64,000 nt of DNA. Source: Mesorhizobium muleiense (GTDB taxonomy: Bacteria > Pseudomonadota > Alphaproteobacteria > Rhizobiales > Rhizobiaceae). The DNA lies in the NCBI RefSeq assembly GCF_900099905.1, contig NZ_FNEE01000001.1, positions 669,091 to 733,090 of the forward strand, in the 5' to 3' direction. Positions 45,369-55,691 of this stretch are shown here, piece by piece. Below the pieces are notes generated by a model that was given only the letters and a program-made list of their open reading frames with translations, ran no database searches and was not told the DNA's origin. A program made the translations under genes and the position numbers. The stretch's first letter is position 1. Every line of letters begins with the position of its first letter.

Positions 45369-45638
45369 ATGACCAAGATTGCTCTTACCGCTGCCGCCAT
45401 CCTCATTGCCACAGGCAGCGCCTTTGCCGGCAGCGACCACTATGGTTCGGACGGCGTCAACCAGCCGGCCGCGCCTGTTGGCAATGCGGCTGTTGGAAAT
45501 ATCGACAGCACGTTCACGGGTTCGATTCGCAAGCCGTTTACGGCGGAGCACAATACCGTCAATACCAACGCGACGACCCAGCCCGGCACGATTGAACCGG
45601 TCGTGCCTCAGTCCGGCCGGGGCAACTGGGGCCGCTAA
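45369..45638 (+). CDS. DUF680 small exported protein
   Basis: An 89-aa protein with a signal peptide (KIALTAAAILIATGSAFAGS) and a disordered polar mature part (NAAVGNIDSTFTGSIRK, then a Gly/Asn tail). This pattern is the DUF680 family, which is almost limited to Mesorhizobium, where it is highly amplified. Function unknown. Confidence 0.78.
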   Translation: MTKIALTAAAILIATGSAFAGSDHYGSDGVNQPAAPVGNAAVGNIDSTFTGSIRKPFTAEHNTVNTNATTQPGTIEPVVPQSGRGNWGR

Positions 45639-45717
45639 ATCCTCAAGCTGCGGAACGCAAAGAGCGGCGGGCTTGGCTCGCCGTTCTTGCTTTTGCATAT
45701 CAAGTCACAGCCCTCGT

Positions 45718-46242
45718 TTAGCGCAGATCCTTCGGCCAAACGCAGTGTGTCAGCCGCGCATCGCCGAGGGCCAGCCGTGCCCAGTCACCGTCGAAAAGGA
45801 AGCGGACAAGAGCCGCTGTCGGGAATTTTTCTTCAAGCTTTTCGAGTGCCGCGGCATCCGACCCGGCGCCGGCAAGTCGGCGCGCGAATTCCTCCAGGCC
45901 GGGATTATGGCCGAGCACCAAGAGGCTGATTGTTGCCGCATTTGCCTGCCGGACCTTGGCGAGAACGTCTGCCGCACTGGCCTCGTAGAGCGCCTGGACG
46001 AATTTGGCCGGCGTTTTCGCGGGCAGTTCCGCCGAGACCAGCCGCCATGTGTCGCGGCTGCGCAGCGCCGGCGATACCAGCGCCAGATCGGGCAGCCAGC
46101 CCTGGCTGGCCAGTTCGCGACCGACCAGCGGGGCGGCCTTCAGCCCGCGCCCGGAAAGCGGCCGGTCGAAGTCGATGAGGTCAGGATCGTCCCAGCTCGA
46201 CTTGGCGTGACGCAGAAGAAGAAGTTGCCTCGTTGTCGCCAT
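45718..46242 (-). CDS. SixA-type phosphohistidine phosphatase
   Basis: Histidine phosphatase family (174 aa) with the active-site LLLLRHAKSSWDDP (RHG-like, ~10-14), SPALRSRDTWRLV (~60) and LLVLGHNPGLEEFA (His near 110). Such enzymes dephosphorylate phospho-His or small phosphate esters. It is downstream of purN on the same strand (16-bp gap). Confidence 0.9.
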   Translation of the reverse strand: MATTRQLLLLRHAKSSWDDPDLIDFDRPLSGRGLKAAPLVGRELASQGWLPDLALVSPALRSRDTWRLVSAELPAKTPAKFVQALYEASAADVLAKVRQANAATISLLVLGHNPGLEEFARRLAGAGSDAAALEKLEEKFPTAALVRFLFDGDWARLALGDARLTHCVWPKDLR

Positions 46243-46258
46243 GCCGGCCTCCTCCTGC

Positions 46259-46969
46259 TCAAGGCGTGATGCGCGCCAGATGCTCGAGGTCGGTCTCCTC
46301 GCGCAGCGGATCGGGCGCCATGATCACGGAGGTGCTGTTGTCGGCATCGTCGGCGAAGTGGGCAAGCACGGTGCGGCCGCCTTCCATCCGCGCCTTGCCT
46401 TCGGCGACCAGCCCGAGCGCCAGCGGATAAAGCCGGTGCTCGGCCTTCAGCACACGCGCGGCGAGCATGTCCTCATTGTCGCCGACCATCACCGGCACGG
46501 CGGCCTGGGCGATGATCGGGCCGTCATCCATGTCCAGCGTGACAAAATGCACCGTGCAGCCATGGATGCGTATGCCCGCGCGCAAGGCGCGCGCATGCGT
46601 ATCCAGCCCCTTGAAGGCGGGCAGCAGGGCAGGGTGGATGTTGATCATCCGGCCCAGCCATTTCTCGACGAAGCGCGCGCCGAGAATGCGCATATAACCG
46701 GCTAGCGCCACGATCTCGGCGCCGAGCGAGGCAAGCGCGGCGTCGATTGCGCCGTCATGCGCTTCCTTGCTGGTATAGTCGGCCCGCGAAATCACCTTGG
46801 TGGCGATGCCGCGCGCCGCCGCGATGCCGAGACCGGCGGCATTGGCCCGGTCGGAAATGACGCCGACGATCTCAGCCGGATAGTCCGGGTTGCTGGCCGC
46901 GGCGATCAGCGCCGTCATGTTGGAGCCGCGTCCCGAAATCAGCACCACCGTGCGTTTGCGCATGCTCAT
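46259..46969 (-). CDS. purN: Phosphoribosylglycinamide formyltransferase
   Basis: Third step of purine synthesis: formyl transfer from 10-formyl-THF to GAR. 236 aa. Motifs: [18 protein letters not shown] (~8-25), catalytic [14 protein letters not shown] (Asn/His ~108), [16 protein letters not shown] with the Asp ~145. Start overlaps the purM stop as ATGA. The C-terminus extends some 25 residues past the usual end ([20 protein letters not shown]), frequent in rhizobia. Confidence 0.95.
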   Translation of the reverse strand: MSMRKRTVVLISGRGSNMTALIAAASNPDYPAEIVGVISDRANAAGLGIAAARGIATKVISRADYTSKEAHDGAIDAALASLGAEIVALAGYMRILGARFVEKWLGRMINIHPALLPAFKGLDTHARALRAGIRIHGCTVHFVTLDMDDGPIIAQAAVPVMVGDNEDMLAARVLKAEHRLYPLALGLVAEGKARMEGGRTVLAHFADDADNSTSVIMAPDPLREETDLEHLARITP

Positions 46970-48030
46970 AGGCTGATCGCGCCCCGATAGATCACGCCGG
47001 CGTCGCGGCGCGGCACGATGCGGCCGATCGGCGTCACGCTCTCGCCGGCCTCCTGCAGCACGGCCGCGACCTGTGCCGCCTGGCCGGAGGCGACGGCGAG
47101 GATCATGCCGACGCCGCAGTTGAAGGTGCGCATCATCTCGTCGGGCGCCACGCCGCCGGTCTTGGCCAGCCATGAGAACACCGCCGGCACTTCGATGGCG
47201 TCGAGGTCGAGCTCGGCCGAAAAATCCTTGGGCAGGACGCGCGGGATGTTTTCCGGGAAACCGCCGCCGGTAATATGGGCCAGCGCCTTGATGCCATGCG
47301 TGTTACGGATCGCCTTGAGGATCGACTTGACGTAGATGCGGGTCGGCTCGAGCAGCGCCTCGGCCAGCGTGGCTTCATCGTTGAAGGGCGCTGGATCGGT
47401 CCACGCAAGCCCGCTGGTGGCGACGATGCGGCGGACCAGCGAAAAGCCATTTGAATGCACGCCCGACGAGGCCAACCCCAACAGCACGTCGCCCTCGACG
47501 ATATCGTCGGTCGGCAGCAACTGGCCGCGTTCGGCCGCGCCCACGGCAAAGCCGGCGAGGTCGTAGTCCTTGCCGTGATACATGCCGGGCATTTCCGCCG
47601 TCTCGCCGCCGATCAGCGCGCATCCGGCCTGCCGGCAGCCCTCGGCGATGCCGCCGACGATCGCCGCACCCTGGTCGGGGTCGAGCTTGCCGGTGGCGAA
47701 ATAGTCGAGGAAGAACAATGGCTCGGCGCCCTGCACGACGATGTCGTTGACGCACATGGCGACGAGGTCGATGCCGATCGTGTCGTGCTTGCCGGCATCG
47801 ATGGCGATCTTCAGCTTGGTGCCGACGCCGTCATTGGCGGCGACCAGCACCGGGTCGGTGAAGCCGGCGGCCTTGAGGTCGAACAGGCCGCCAAAGCCGC
47901 CGATCTCGCCATCGGCGCCCGGCCGGCGCGTCGCGCGCACCAGCGGCTTGATCTTCTCGACCATGAGGTTGCCGGCATCGATGTCGACACCCGCTTCGGC
48001 ATATGTGAGCCCGTTCTTGCGCTTGCTCAT
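46966..48030 (-). CDS. purM: Phosphoribosylformylglycinamidine cyclo-ligase
   Basis: AIR synthetase (354 aa), fifth purine step. Starts [20 protein letters not shown]; has [16 protein letters not shown] (~65), [20 protein letters not shown] (~90), [11 protein letters not shown] and [18 protein letters not shown] (~190). ATG at 48030. Coupled to purN. It is divergent from a CDP-alcohol phosphatidyltransferase gene across about 250 bp. Confidence 0.96.
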   Translation of the reverse strand: MSKRKNGLTYAEAGVDIDAGNLMVEKIKPLVRATRRPGADGEIGGFGGLFDLKAAGFTDPVLVAANDGVGTKLKIAIDAGKHDTIGIDLVAMCVNDIVVQGAEPLFFLDYFATGKLDPDQGAAIVGGIAEGCRQAGCALIGGETAEMPGMYHGKDYDLAGFAVGAAERGQLLPTDDIVEGDVLLGLASSGVHSNGFSLVRRIVATSGLAWTDPAPFNDEATLAEALLEPTRIYVKSILKAIRNTHGIKALAHITGGGFPENIPRVLPKDFSAELDLDAIEVPAVFSWLAKTGGVAPDEMMRTFNCGVGMILAVASGQAAQVAAVLQEAGESVTPIGRIVPRRDAGVIYRGAISL

Positions 48031-48282
48031 CACTCTTTCCTGCTTTCCGGGGCTCTTCGCATGAACGGCTGCGCCTCGCAAGGATAACGGCTGGCTCAGG
48101 CATTTTCGGCATCACAAAATCGTGGACAGAGGCCTCGGGCAAATCTCCAACATTGGCGATGGCGAAGGCCTTGAAGATAGCCAATCTCTCCCCACGAGCG
48201 GAGATTGGCAGCATCTGCGTCGCTCTGACTTGCCGTAGCCTCTCATCTCTATCATGTATCATCAAAACAGAAGCGACGGGAC

Positions 48283-48846
48283 ATGCGTTTGACCATCCCC
48301 AACATGATCACGATCATGCGTTTCGTGCTGGTTCCGGGCGTGGTGCTGGCCATGCTGCAGGGGCGCTGGGACTGGGCTTTCGCCGGCTTCCTGATCGCCG
48401 GCATTTCCGACGGCGTCGACGGCTTCATCGCCCGCCATTTCAACCAGTTTTCGCAGCTTGGCGCCTATCTCGATCCGATGGCCGACAAATTGCTGCTGGT
48501 CTCGGTGTTCGTGGTGCTGGGCTTCATCGGTGAATTGCCGCTGTGGCTGGTCGTCACCATGGTGTCGCGCGATGCGCTGATCGTCTGCGCCGTCGTTTTG
48601 TCCACCGTCATGGCCCACCCGGTCGAGATGAAGCCGCTGTTCGTGTCGAAGGCCAACACCGCCGTCCAGATCGGGCTGGCGGCGGTGGTGCTGGGCGAAC
48701 TGGCCCTCGCCATCGATCTCGATCCGCTCAGGCCGGTGCTCATATTGCTGTCCGGGGTCTTGACCGTGGCTTCGGCCGCGGCCTATCTCGTGGCTTGGCT
48801 GAGGCATATGAGCGGCTATGGCGAAGGCTCCAAACCGGATACCTGA
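48283..48846 (+). CDS. CDP-alcohol phosphatidyltransferase family protein
   Basis: A 187-aa membrane enzyme with NMITIMRFVLVPGVVLAML at the start and motif DGVDGFIARHFNQFSQLGAY + LDPMADKLL (~45-70). PgsA-like, but paralogous to 24287; in other rhizobia this one sits beside a PerM-type gene and may make PG or cardiolipin. It overlaps the next gene by 29 bp. Confidence 0.87.
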   Translation: MRLTIPNMITIMRFVLVPGVVLAMLQGRWDWAFAGFLIAGISDGVDGFIARHFNQFSQLGAYLDPMADKLLLVSVFVVLGFIGELPLWLVVTMVSRDALIVCAVVLSTVMAHPVEMKPLFVSKANTAVQIGLAAVVLGELALAIDLDPLRPVLILLSGVLTVASAAAYLVAWLRHMSGYGEGSKPDT

Positions 48847-50017
48847 CCAGAACATCGACGCGGCAGCCGAAGCTGCCGCTGCCGATGCGGCCGCGTCCGG
48901 CGTGTTTCGGCGCCAAATCCGCTTCTGGCTGATCAGCGCCATCATCCTCGCGATCTTCCTCTATGTCTTCAGCGGCATCCTGCTGCCGTTCGTCGCCGGC
49001 ATGGTGCTCGCCTACTTCCTCGACCCGGTCGCCGACCGGCTGCAGCGGCTCGGCCTGTCCAGGCTGATGGCGACGATTGTCATCCTGTTTGCCTTCATCG
49101 TCGTTCTGGTGCTGGCCTTCGTCATCCTCATTCCGGTGCTGGCTTCGCAGATGGCCGATTTTGCCAGCAAGCTGCCGGAATACCTGACCCGGCTGCAGAG
49201 CCTGATCACCAGCTTCGATCCGAGATGGCTGGAAGAGCAATTCGGCGTCGACGCCAATGGCCTGCGCGAAGGGTTGAACTCGCTGCTGACCTCCGGCTTC
49301 GGCCTGCTGACCACGGTGTTCACCTCGATCTGGAGTTCCGGCGTGGCGCTGGTCTCGGTGGTCAGCCTGTTCGTCGTCACGCCCGTCGTCGCCTTCTACA
49401 TGCTGCTCGACTGGGATCGCATGGTGACGATTGTCGACAGCTGGGTGCCGCGCGATTATGTCCAGACCGTCAGGGCGATCGCCAACGACATCAACACCGC
49501 CACCGCCGGCTTTGTGCGCGGCCAGGGCACGCTGTGCCTGGTACTGGGCGCCATGTACGCCACCGGGCTGACCTTGACCGGCCTGAATTTCGCCATCCTC
49601 ATCGGCCTGTTCGCCGGGCTGATCTCCTTCATCCCCTATGTCGGCTCGCTGACCGGGCTGGTGCTGGCCGTCGGCGTCGCCTTCGTCCAGTTCTGGCCGG
49701 ACTGGACCATGGTCGCGGCGGTGGCCGGCGTGTTCTTCGTCGGCCAGTTCATCGAGGGCAACATCCTGCAGCCGAGGCTGGTGGGAAAAAGCGTCGGCCT
49801 GCATCCGGTGTGGCTGATGTTTTCGCTGTTTGCCTTCGGCGCGCTATTCGGCTTCGTCGGCTTGCTGATCGCCGTGCCGGCCTCGGCTGCCGTTGCCGTC
49901 CTGGTGCGCTTTGCCATCGCCCGCTATCTCGAGTCGCCGCTCTACAAGGGCCACAACACCGAACCTGTGCCGCCGCTGCCGGCGCGTCGCCGCGGGAGCG
50001 GTGGGCCGCGCAGTTGA
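48818..50017 (+). CDS. AI-2E/PerM-family transporter
   Basis: A 399-aa membrane protein with N-terminal helices (FWLISAIILAIFLYVFSGIL, GMVLAYFLDPVADRLQRLG), a long middle (~110-190) and C-terminal helices ending LIAVPASAAVAVLVRFAIA. Typical AI-2E transporter family (YdiK/PerM). Exported substrate unknown in rhizobia. Coupled to the upstream phosphatidyltransferase; hdaA begins 5 bp later. Confidence 0.9.
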   Translation: MAKAPNRIPDQNIDAAAEAAAADAAASGVFRRQIRFWLISAIILAIFLYVFSGILLPFVAGMVLAYFLDPVADRLQRLGLSRLMATIVILFAFIVVLVLAFVILIPVLASQMADFASKLPEYLTRLQSLITSFDPRWLEEQFGVDANGLREGLNSLLTSGFGLLTTVFTSIWSSGVALVSVVSLFVVTPVVAFYMLLDWDRMVTIVDSWVPRDYVQTVRAIANDINTATAGFVRGQGTLCLVLGAMYATGLTLTGLNFAILIGLFAGLISFIPYVGSLTGLVLAVGVAFVQFWPDWTMVAAVAGVFFVGQFIEGNILQPRLVGKSVGLHPVWLMFSLFAFGALFGFVGLLIAVPASAAVAVLVRFAIARYLESPLYKGHNTEPVPPLPARRRGSGGPRS

Positions 50018-50022
50018 GCCAA

Positions 50023-50727
50023 ATGCCGGACAACAAGATCGACCCGCCGCGCCAGTTGCCGCTCGATCTCGGCCACGGAACCGGCTATTCGCGCGACGAA
50101 CTCGTCGTCTCAGGCACCAACAGCCAGGCGGTGGCGCTGGTCGATCGCTGGCCGGACTGGCCGTCGCCGGTGGTCGTGCTCGCTGGCCCCGCAGGCTGTG
50201 GAAAAACCCATCTGGCGTCGATCTGGCGCGCCCGCGCCGGCGCAGTGAAGGTCGACGCCGGGCGGATCGGCGACTGCATGGCGAGCCTCGGCGCGCGGCC
50301 GGCCCAGATCGACGATGTCGATGCCGGTCCGGTCGATGAAGAGGGGCTGTTCCATCTGATCAACGCGGTGCGCGCGGCCGGCTCGACCTTGCTCTTGACC
50401 GCGCGGCGCTTTCCGTCCGCCTGGGGTGTCAGGCTCCCCGACCTCGCATCGCGGCTGAAGGCGGCGGCGATGGTCGAGATCCACGAGCCCGACGATCTCT
50501 TGCTGGCCGGTGTCATCGCCAAACTATTCGCCGACCGCCAGGTCGAGGTCGAGCCGCATGTCGTGCAATATCTGGTGCGCCGCATCGAGCGCTCGCTGGC
50601 CACCGCGATGCGCGTGGTCGAGCGGCTCGACCGCACGGCACTGGAGCGCAAGACGCCGATCACAAGGGCGCTCGCCGCAGAAACCGTCAGCGCCATGGAT
50701 GAGGGGCAGGGCGAGTTCGAGATTTAG
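50023..50727 (+). CDS. hdaA: DnaA-related regulatory protein HdaA
   Basis: AAA+ protein of 234 aa that with the sliding clamp inactivates DnaA-ATP (RIDA), preventing over-initiation. Near the start, QLPLDLGHG is the clamp-binding motif. Walker A is LAGPAGCGKTH (~52), Walker B region QIDDVDAGPVDEEGLFHLIN (~88) and the C-terminal lid LASRLKAAAMVEIHEPDD. ATG at 50023 gives the family N-terminus. It is last in the operon with the two membrane genes. Confidence 0.9.
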   Translation: MPDNKIDPPRQLPLDLGHGTGYSRDELVVSGTNSQAVALVDRWPDWPSPVVVLAGPAGCGKTHLASIWRARAGAVKVDAGRIGDCMASLGARPAQIDDVDAGPVDEEGLFHLINAVRAAGSTLLLTARRFPSAWGVRLPDLASRLKAAAMVEIHEPDDLLLAGVIAKLFADRQVEVEPHVVQYLVRRIERSLATAMRVVERLDRTALERKTPITRALAAETVSAMDEGQGEFEI

Positions 50728-51139
50728 GCGGTGGGAGAACCTCCCTTCTCCCACAAAAGGGGAGAAAGGTTGGGAAGGAATCCAGCGCGATGCCGATGAC
50801 GGCTGGGCGCCGTTCTTCCTTCTCCCCTTGTGGGAGAAGGTGGCCGAGCGAAGCTCGGTCGGATGAGGGGTGTTCCAGGGAACACCAACGCCTCATTTCT
50901 TCCAGCACCCCTCATCCGTCTCGGCGCTGCGCGCCGATCCACCTTCTCCCACAAGGGGAGAAGGAAAAACTCCCGCCGGTGTCCCATTTCGGGAAACGTT
51001 GACTGGCATCTGCTTTGCATCTTCCAGCTTGCCGGCTAACCCCGGTCCTGATGCGTATCAAATCAGGTTGTAGGCTCGCCGGGAGATGAGGCGGTTGGGG
51101 TTCTCTTCCCGGCGAGCTTGCCTTCAACGAGGTGATAAC
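50728..51139. other. Intergenic region dominated by palindromic repeats
   Basis: 412 bp without a gene. It holds the RIME-like element at 50818-50964 and a partial copy of its end at 50741-50775 (CCTTCTCCCACAAAAGGGGA). Confidence 0.5.
50818..50964. repeat. RIME-like palindromic repeat
   Basis: A 147-bp element with inverted ends CCTTCTCCCCTTGTGGGAGA / TCTCCCACAAGGGGAGAAGG and inner CGAGCGAAGCTCGG and CGGCGCTGCGCGCCG hairpins. This is the layout of rhizobial mosaic repeats (RIME). Naming is from memory. Confidence 0.75.
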
Positions 51140-52141
51140 TCAACTCCCTACGCCCACCACCGCCGCCCGTTCCACGCCGAAGCGCCTGCGGTAATCGCCC
51201 GGCGCCAGGCCGGTTATCCTGGCGAACACTTTGCGGAAGGAGCCGGGATCGTCATAGCCGACATCCCAGGCGATCTGGTCTATGGATCGGGTCGTCGCTT
51301 GCAGCATCTCACGCGCCTTGCCGACGCGCAGGTGCTGGCAATACTCGGTCGGCTTGAGGCCGGTGGCGTTGCGAAAGCGGCGCAAAAAGGTCCGCTCCTC
51401 CAAGGCCGCATGCTCCGCCATGGTGGCGAGCGTCACATCGCGCGCGCCTCTGGCCTGGAGCCAGTGCTGCACCTTGAGGATGGCCTCGTCGCCATGGTTC
51501 AGCCTGGGAGCAAAGGGGCTGTAGAAGCGTTGCTCGCGTCCCGGCGGATCGACCAGCATGAAACGGGCGGTGTCCATCATCACGGTCGGCCCAAGCACCC
51601 GGTCGACGAGCTTCAGGCCAAGGTCGGTCCAGGCCATATAGCCGCCGGCGGTGATGATGTCGCCGTCATCGATGACCAGCTTGTCGGCGTCGAGTAGGAT
51701 GTCGGGAAAGCGCATCGCCAGCGCGTCGCGATAGGCCCAGTGCGTGGTCGCCGCACGACCGGATAGCAGGCCAGCCTCGGCAAGCACGAAGGCGCCGGCG
51801 CAGACCGAGCCGAGCGTCGCGCCCGCCGCATGACGAGCCCTGAGCCAGTCGGCGTAGGGCGCGGCCGTCTCGCGAGGGATCGGATCACCCAGGGTCGGAG
51901 GCAAGATGACCATGGCAGGTCCATGGCCGGGGCCGGGCTCGCTGTCGAAGCTGCGGATGACGGTTTGGCTCGCCTCCTGCCACTGCCAATGGCTGACGCG
52001 AAGCCTCAGCCCGTCGGGCGACCGGTCGGCAGCCAGCCGGTTGGCCAGCTGAAACAGGTCGGTCAGACCGAGAACTGCCGCTTGCTGAACGCCGGGATAC
52101 CCAACAAGCCCGATTTCAACCCGGTCAGACAGCGCAATCAC
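51140..52141 (-). CDS. GlxA-family AraC-type transcriptional regulator with DJ-1 domain
   Basis: A 333-aa regulator. The N-terminal DJ-1/PfpI-like domain (~5-190) has [18 protein letters not shown], with the nucleophile-elbow Cys ~112. The C-terminal AraC DNA-binding domain (~220-315) carries two helix-turn-helices: [20 protein letters not shown] and [20 protein letters not shown]. It is divergent from a chloroperoxidase-like hydrolase and likely controls it. Confidence 0.9.
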   Translation of the reverse strand: MIALSDRVEIGLVGYPGVQQAAVLGLTDLFQLANRLAADRSPDGLRLRVSHWQWQEASQTVIRSFDSEPGPGHGPAMVILPPTLGDPIPRETAAPYADWLRARHAAGATLGSVCAGAFVLAEAGLLSGRAATTHWAYRDALAMRFPDILLDADKLVIDDGDIITAGGYMAWTDLGLKLVDRVLGPTVMMDTARFMLVDPPGREQRFYSPFAPRLNHGDEAILKVQHWLQARGARDVTLATMAEHAALEERTFLRRFRNATGLKPTEYCQHLRVGKAREMLQATTRSIDQIAWDVGYDDPGSFRKVFARITGLAPGDYRRRFGVERAAVVGVGS

Positions 52142-52266
52142 CTGTCAGTTTTGCCACGTTCAATGTCTGTTTTGCCAATTCTCACCATGACTCGGTTGCA
52201 ATAGGTTGTCCACAGAAGGAACGAACCTTCCCACCAATTCAGCCAATTGCAGCAAGGAGTAAGACG

Positions 52267-53094
52267 ATGAGCACATTCACCACCGAGGACCGCACCGAGA
52301 TTTTTTACAAGGATTGGGGCACAGGCCAGCCAATCGTGTTCCATCACGGCTGGCCGCTCAGCGCCGATGACTGGGACAACCAGATGCTGTTCTTCCTCGA
52401 CAAGGGCTATCGCGTCATCGCGCATGACCGGCGCGGGCACGGTCGCTCGACACAGACGGCAACCGGTAACGAGATGGACACCTATGCCGCCGATGTCGCG
52501 GCTCTGGTCGCTCACCTTGATCTCAAGAACGCCGTCCATATCGGCCACTCGACCGGCGGCGGTGAGGTGGCGCGTTACGTTGCCCGCTACGGCGGCGAGG
52601 GACGCGTCGCCAAGGCGGTGCTGATCGGCGCGGTGCCGCCGATCATGCTCAAGACCGACAGCAACCCCGGCGGCCTGCCGATCGAGGTCTTTGACGGCTT
52701 CCGTGCCGCTTTGGTCGCCAACCGCGCCCAGTTCTACAGGGATGTGCCGGCCGGCCCGTTCTACGGCTTCAATCGCGAGGGCGCCAAGGTCTCGCAAGGG
52801 GCTGTCGACAATTGGTGGCGCCAGGGCATGATGGGCGGAGCCAAAGCTCACTACGACTGCATCGAGGCTTTTTCCGAGACCGACTTCACGGAAGACCTGA
52901 CGAAGATCGACGTGCCCGTCCTGATCATGCACGGCGATGACGACCAGATCGTGCCGATTGCCGACTCCGCTCTGCTTGCCGCCGGGCTCGTGAGGCACGG
53001 CACGCTTAAGGTCTACGAGGGCCTGCCGCACGGCATGTGCACCACCCACCCGGAGATCATCAATCCAGATCTCCTGGCGTTCATCCAGGGCTGA
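52267..53094 (+). CDS. Alpha/beta hydrolase, non-heme chloroperoxidase type
   Basis: A 275-aa serine hydrolase. Oxyanion motif [15 protein letters not shown] (~28), nucleophile [12 protein letters not shown] (Ser ~99), Asp in HGDDDQIVP (~228), His in [10 protein letters not shown] (~257). The cofactor-free haloperoxidase/esterase group. The ribosome site AAGGAG precedes the ATG at 52267. It is divergent from the GlxA-like regulator. Confidence 0.9.
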   Translation: MSTFTTEDRTEIFYKDWGTGQPIVFHHGWPLSADDWDNQMLFFLDKGYRVIAHDRRGHGRSTQTATGNEMDTYAADVAALVAHLDLKNAVHIGHSTGGGEVARYVARYGGEGRVAKAVLIGAVPPIMLKTDSNPGGLPIEVFDGFRAALVANRAQFYRDVPAGPFYGFNREGAKVSQGAVDNWWRQGMMGGAKAHYDCIEAFSETDFTEDLTKIDVPVLIMHGDDDQIVPIADSALLAAGLVRHGTLKVYEGLPHGMCTTHPEIINPDLLAFIQG

Positions 53095-53379
53095 CGCTTC
53101 GCAAGCTTCAGGCGGGCAGGCTCGGAAATCCCGGCTGCTCGTCGGTCGCTTGGGTGCTTCGCCCGTCGCCGATGCTGTGCGGCGCAGCTGCGCCGGCAGC
53201 ACGGCCGATCATCGTGCCGCTGGACAGCAACCTGGGTGTCTGAGGTGGCACTGCCGCGAAACCGTTGCGCCCGCCGGCATTTCCCACCCCGCTCTCGACT
53301 CGGGCCTGCCGTTTGTTCCGTTTTCATCTTTTTAGGGGTTGCGCAGCCAAGTCCGGAACCCTATACGCCGCCAAGGACT

Positions 53380-53456
<77 letters not shown>

Positions 53457-53678
53457 TCCATTCACCACGCTGCCGTTAACCCGGATAAAACGTCCCTGCC
53501 GGGAAGATAACGCCCGGTGCGATCTCGGTCGTCCTGTCCACGGCCGTCACCTCGCGCCATCATCGTCGGTGGCCCGCCGTGACGGGGGTACGGCAGGCTC
53601 GGCCTTGCCGCCGGCAGCATTGCGCAGTAATGACGGGATACAGCGGCGGTGCCGCTTGCACGTAGCAACGAGGTGTTC

Positions 53679-53984
53679 ATGTCCGCGCGCATTTTCAGCC
53701 CAGCCAAAACCGCGATGCAGTCCGGCAAGGCCAAGACCGGCCACTGGGTGCTGGAATTCGATCCCGAGATGCGCAAGAAAATCGATCCGCTGATGGGCTA
53801 CACCACGTCAGGTGACATGCGGAGCCAGATCAGGCTCACCTTCGACACAAGGGAAGAGGCGGTGGCCTATGCGGAGAAAGAGGGGCTGGCCTATCGCGTC
53901 GAGGAGCCGAAGGAATCCAAGCGCCGCCAGATTTCCTATGCGGAGAATTTCCGCTATGACCGCAGGACGCCCTGGACGCATTGA
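53679..53984 (+). CDS. ETC complex I subunit (NDUFS4-like)
   Basis: 101-aa accessory subunit of NADH:quinone oxidoreductase, family of the eukaryotic 18-kDa NDUFS4. Motifs: ARIFSPAKTAMQSGKAKTGH, WVLEFDP, GDMRSQIRLTF, EAVAYAEKEGLAYRVEEP and NFRYDRRTPWTH. The ATG at 53679 is used. Found alone in alphaproteobacteria between tRNA genes. Confidence 0.92.
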   Translation: MSARIFSPAKTAMQSGKAKTGHWVLEFDPEMRKKIDPLMGYTTSGDMRSQIRLTFDTREEAVAYAEKEGLAYRVEEPKESKRRQISYAENFRYDRRTPWTH

Positions 53985-54044
53985 CCGGCAAATGCCGGGC
54001 AGCCGTCCCAGCGCATAAATTAGCCGGCCTTGGCGTCGGCCAGC

Positions 54045-54121
54045 GGTCCCGTAGCTCAGCTGGATAGAGCACCGGCCTTCTAAGCCGATGGTCACAGGTT
54101 CGAATCCTGTCGGGATCGCCA
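54045..54121 (+). tRNA. tRNA-Arg (anticodon TCT)
   Basis: Acceptor GGTCCCG pairs with CGGGATC (one G-T wobble), D-arm TAGCTCAGCTGGATAGAGCA, anticodon stem CCGGC-CTTCTAA-GCCGA, T-arm ACAGGTTCGAATCCTGT, CCA encoded. The anticodon TCT reads AGA. Confidence 0.96.
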
Positions 54122-54216
54122 GCACTTTCAGGGTCCATTCTGGGCTAGTATAGGCGATGCGCTGATCGGCCCGCGTCCTCGCCCGGAGGCGCGGGCTTTC
54201 ATTTTTCAGCCTGGTG

Positions 54217-54639
54217 CTAAGTGCGACTAGCTCCAGGTGCCTCGTCGAGGAGATTTGGACCTTTACTCACAGGCATCTGGCCGTCGGGAGTAAGCTTGTC
54301 CACTGCGTCGGGCAGTTCACTTGTGAGCCGGTCGAGAAGTTCCTCGCGGGACAATCCGGTTTGCTCGGCGAGATCGCTCAACGTTTGCGGGTCGATCGCT
54401 TTCTCGACTTGGTCGCGCTGAACGGGGCGATTCGATCCTGTACCAACCCAAGAATCGACTTGATCGCCCGCACCCGCATTCCTGAGACGCTCCAGGATGT
54501 CGCCGAGCCCGCCGGTGGAGCCAGCGTTCTTGGCATCTGTCGAGTTCCTGCCGGCGATTAATTCGCCGATCTTGTCCCTGTTCTTGTAGGCAAGCAGGCC
54601 AAGCAGGGCTACGGCGACTTTTCCTATGTCAAGGCTCAT
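54217..54639 (-). CDS. YidB/DUF937-family protein
   Basis: A 140-aa protein; the N-terminus (SLDIGKVAVALLGLLAYKNR) matches YidB, followed by a Gly-rich linker (GSTGGLGDILERLRNAGAGD) and the conserved C-terminal LSDLAEQTGLSREELLDRLT. Family of unknown function. It lies after tRNA-Arg on the opposite strand. The ATG at 54639 has AGGAGG. Confidence 0.82.
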   Translation of the reverse strand: MSLDIGKVAVALLGLLAYKNRDKIGELIAGRNSTDAKNAGSTGGLGDILERLRNAGAGDQVDSWVGTGSNRPVQRDQVEKAIDPQTLSDLAEQTGLSREELLDRLTSELPDAVDKLTPDGQMPVSKGPNLLDEAPGASRT

Positions 54640-54916
54640 TTCGCACCTCCTTCCATGAAGAACGGACAAGGCATGCGGCTTTGAAAGGTTCCACGGTATT
54701 TGCTGCTGGGCTGGTTTTCAGTTCGGTTAAGGACGATGGGGCTTCCCGGTCGAATCCAGGCAGGACTTCAGCGCGGGCGCCGCCGAAACGATCAAGGCTA
54801 TCGGACGTGCGTGTTCAGCCTCGATCGTTTCGGACAGCGGCGCTCTGAATTCACAACCATGCAACCACTGCCTTGTCTTTGCGTTTAGCCGCCTTCAATC
54901 CCGGCGAGCTTTAAAA

Positions 54917-55201
54917 ATGACGGCGTTCCCCCCGATTTCAATCACCTTGAATGGCAAAGCGATGGCGATCGCGTCGATAGCCGACGCTGCGAAAGCGCTG
55001 AAGCAACCATGGCCATCCATGGATAAGCCGTCCCGACTTGAAGCGATCCGAATGATCGAGGAATGCCTGGCCGGACATTGCAGTCATCAAGCTGCGTTCG
55101 CTGCTTTCGAGGCGGCCGCATCTGAACAGAGCCTTCTCAGGCAAAAGCCTCCAAGCGCAGGCCTCAGGAAATTCGACGGGGTTGCCGAAGACCTGATGTG
55201 A
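54917..55201 (+). CDS. DUF982 domain protein
   Basis: 94 aa, DUF982: MIEECLAGHCSHQAAFAAFE region with IASIADAAKALKQPWPS. It is a paralogue of the gene at 35182. Function unknown; typical of accessory rhizobial regions. Confidence 0.78.
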   Translation: MTAFPPISITLNGKAMAIASIADAAKALKQPWPSMDKPSRLEAIRMIEECLAGHCSHQAAFAAFEAAASEQSLLRQKPPSAGLRKFDGVAEDLM

Positions 55202-55691
55202 GGTGATGCTGCCCTCGCGACCTTGAACCGCTGACAGGCCTCGCCCGGGTGGACTTGGCCGTGATTGTGGACCGCCCGCCAAAACTGAGGAATGGCGGGT
55301 AGTCCTTATCAGCGCAGGAAGGGACGTAGCTGCGCAGATCTCGGTTCATTCTTGGTCCAATCGTCAAAGTCCGGCCGGTTCCCTGGCTAACGACCGTTCG
55401 CCAGGAACGTGATGGAGACGGCAAAGACCGCAGCGAGTAACCAGCGGGCTTGGTGGACGCTGTTTTCCATCGGCTCCTTGCGTGAGCTCACAGCTAGCAA
55501 CTGCTGCGAGCAGCCACAGTTCCGGGTGGCGGGGTATCCGGGCTATTACGCGAAAACAGGTGAGACTTAGGTCCCGTCTCGAATCAGACCGAAGCCCAAC
55601 GAAGGAACGTTTGCGGCTGCCTGAGGTTTGGTGAGCCTGGCGCGAAGACGATGCCGTTCAGCGCAATAGAGCTCACATCAAGGAGGCACTT
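55202..55691. other. Long intergenic region upstream of the DUF1236 gene
   Basis: A 490-bp stretch with no supported gene. It contains the GGAAC-N16-GGTT promoter at 55604. Nothing else is clear. Confidence 0.45.
55604..55628 (+). promoter_or_regulatory. EcfG-type promoter GGAAC-N16-GGTT
   Basis: GGAAC (55604-55608) and GGTT (55625-55628) are 16 bp apart, fitting the general stress sigma consensus. It would start an mRNA about 60 bases before the DUF1236 gene. Confidence 0.62.

Noticed and set aside
54045-54121. tRNA-Arg as phage or ICE attachment site
   Set aside because: No second copy of its 3' end and no integrase gene in the window.
54650-54700. GGAAC upstream of the YidB gene as an EcfG promoter
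   Set aside because: No GTT at 16-17 bp spacing; the nearest GTT is about 24 bp away.
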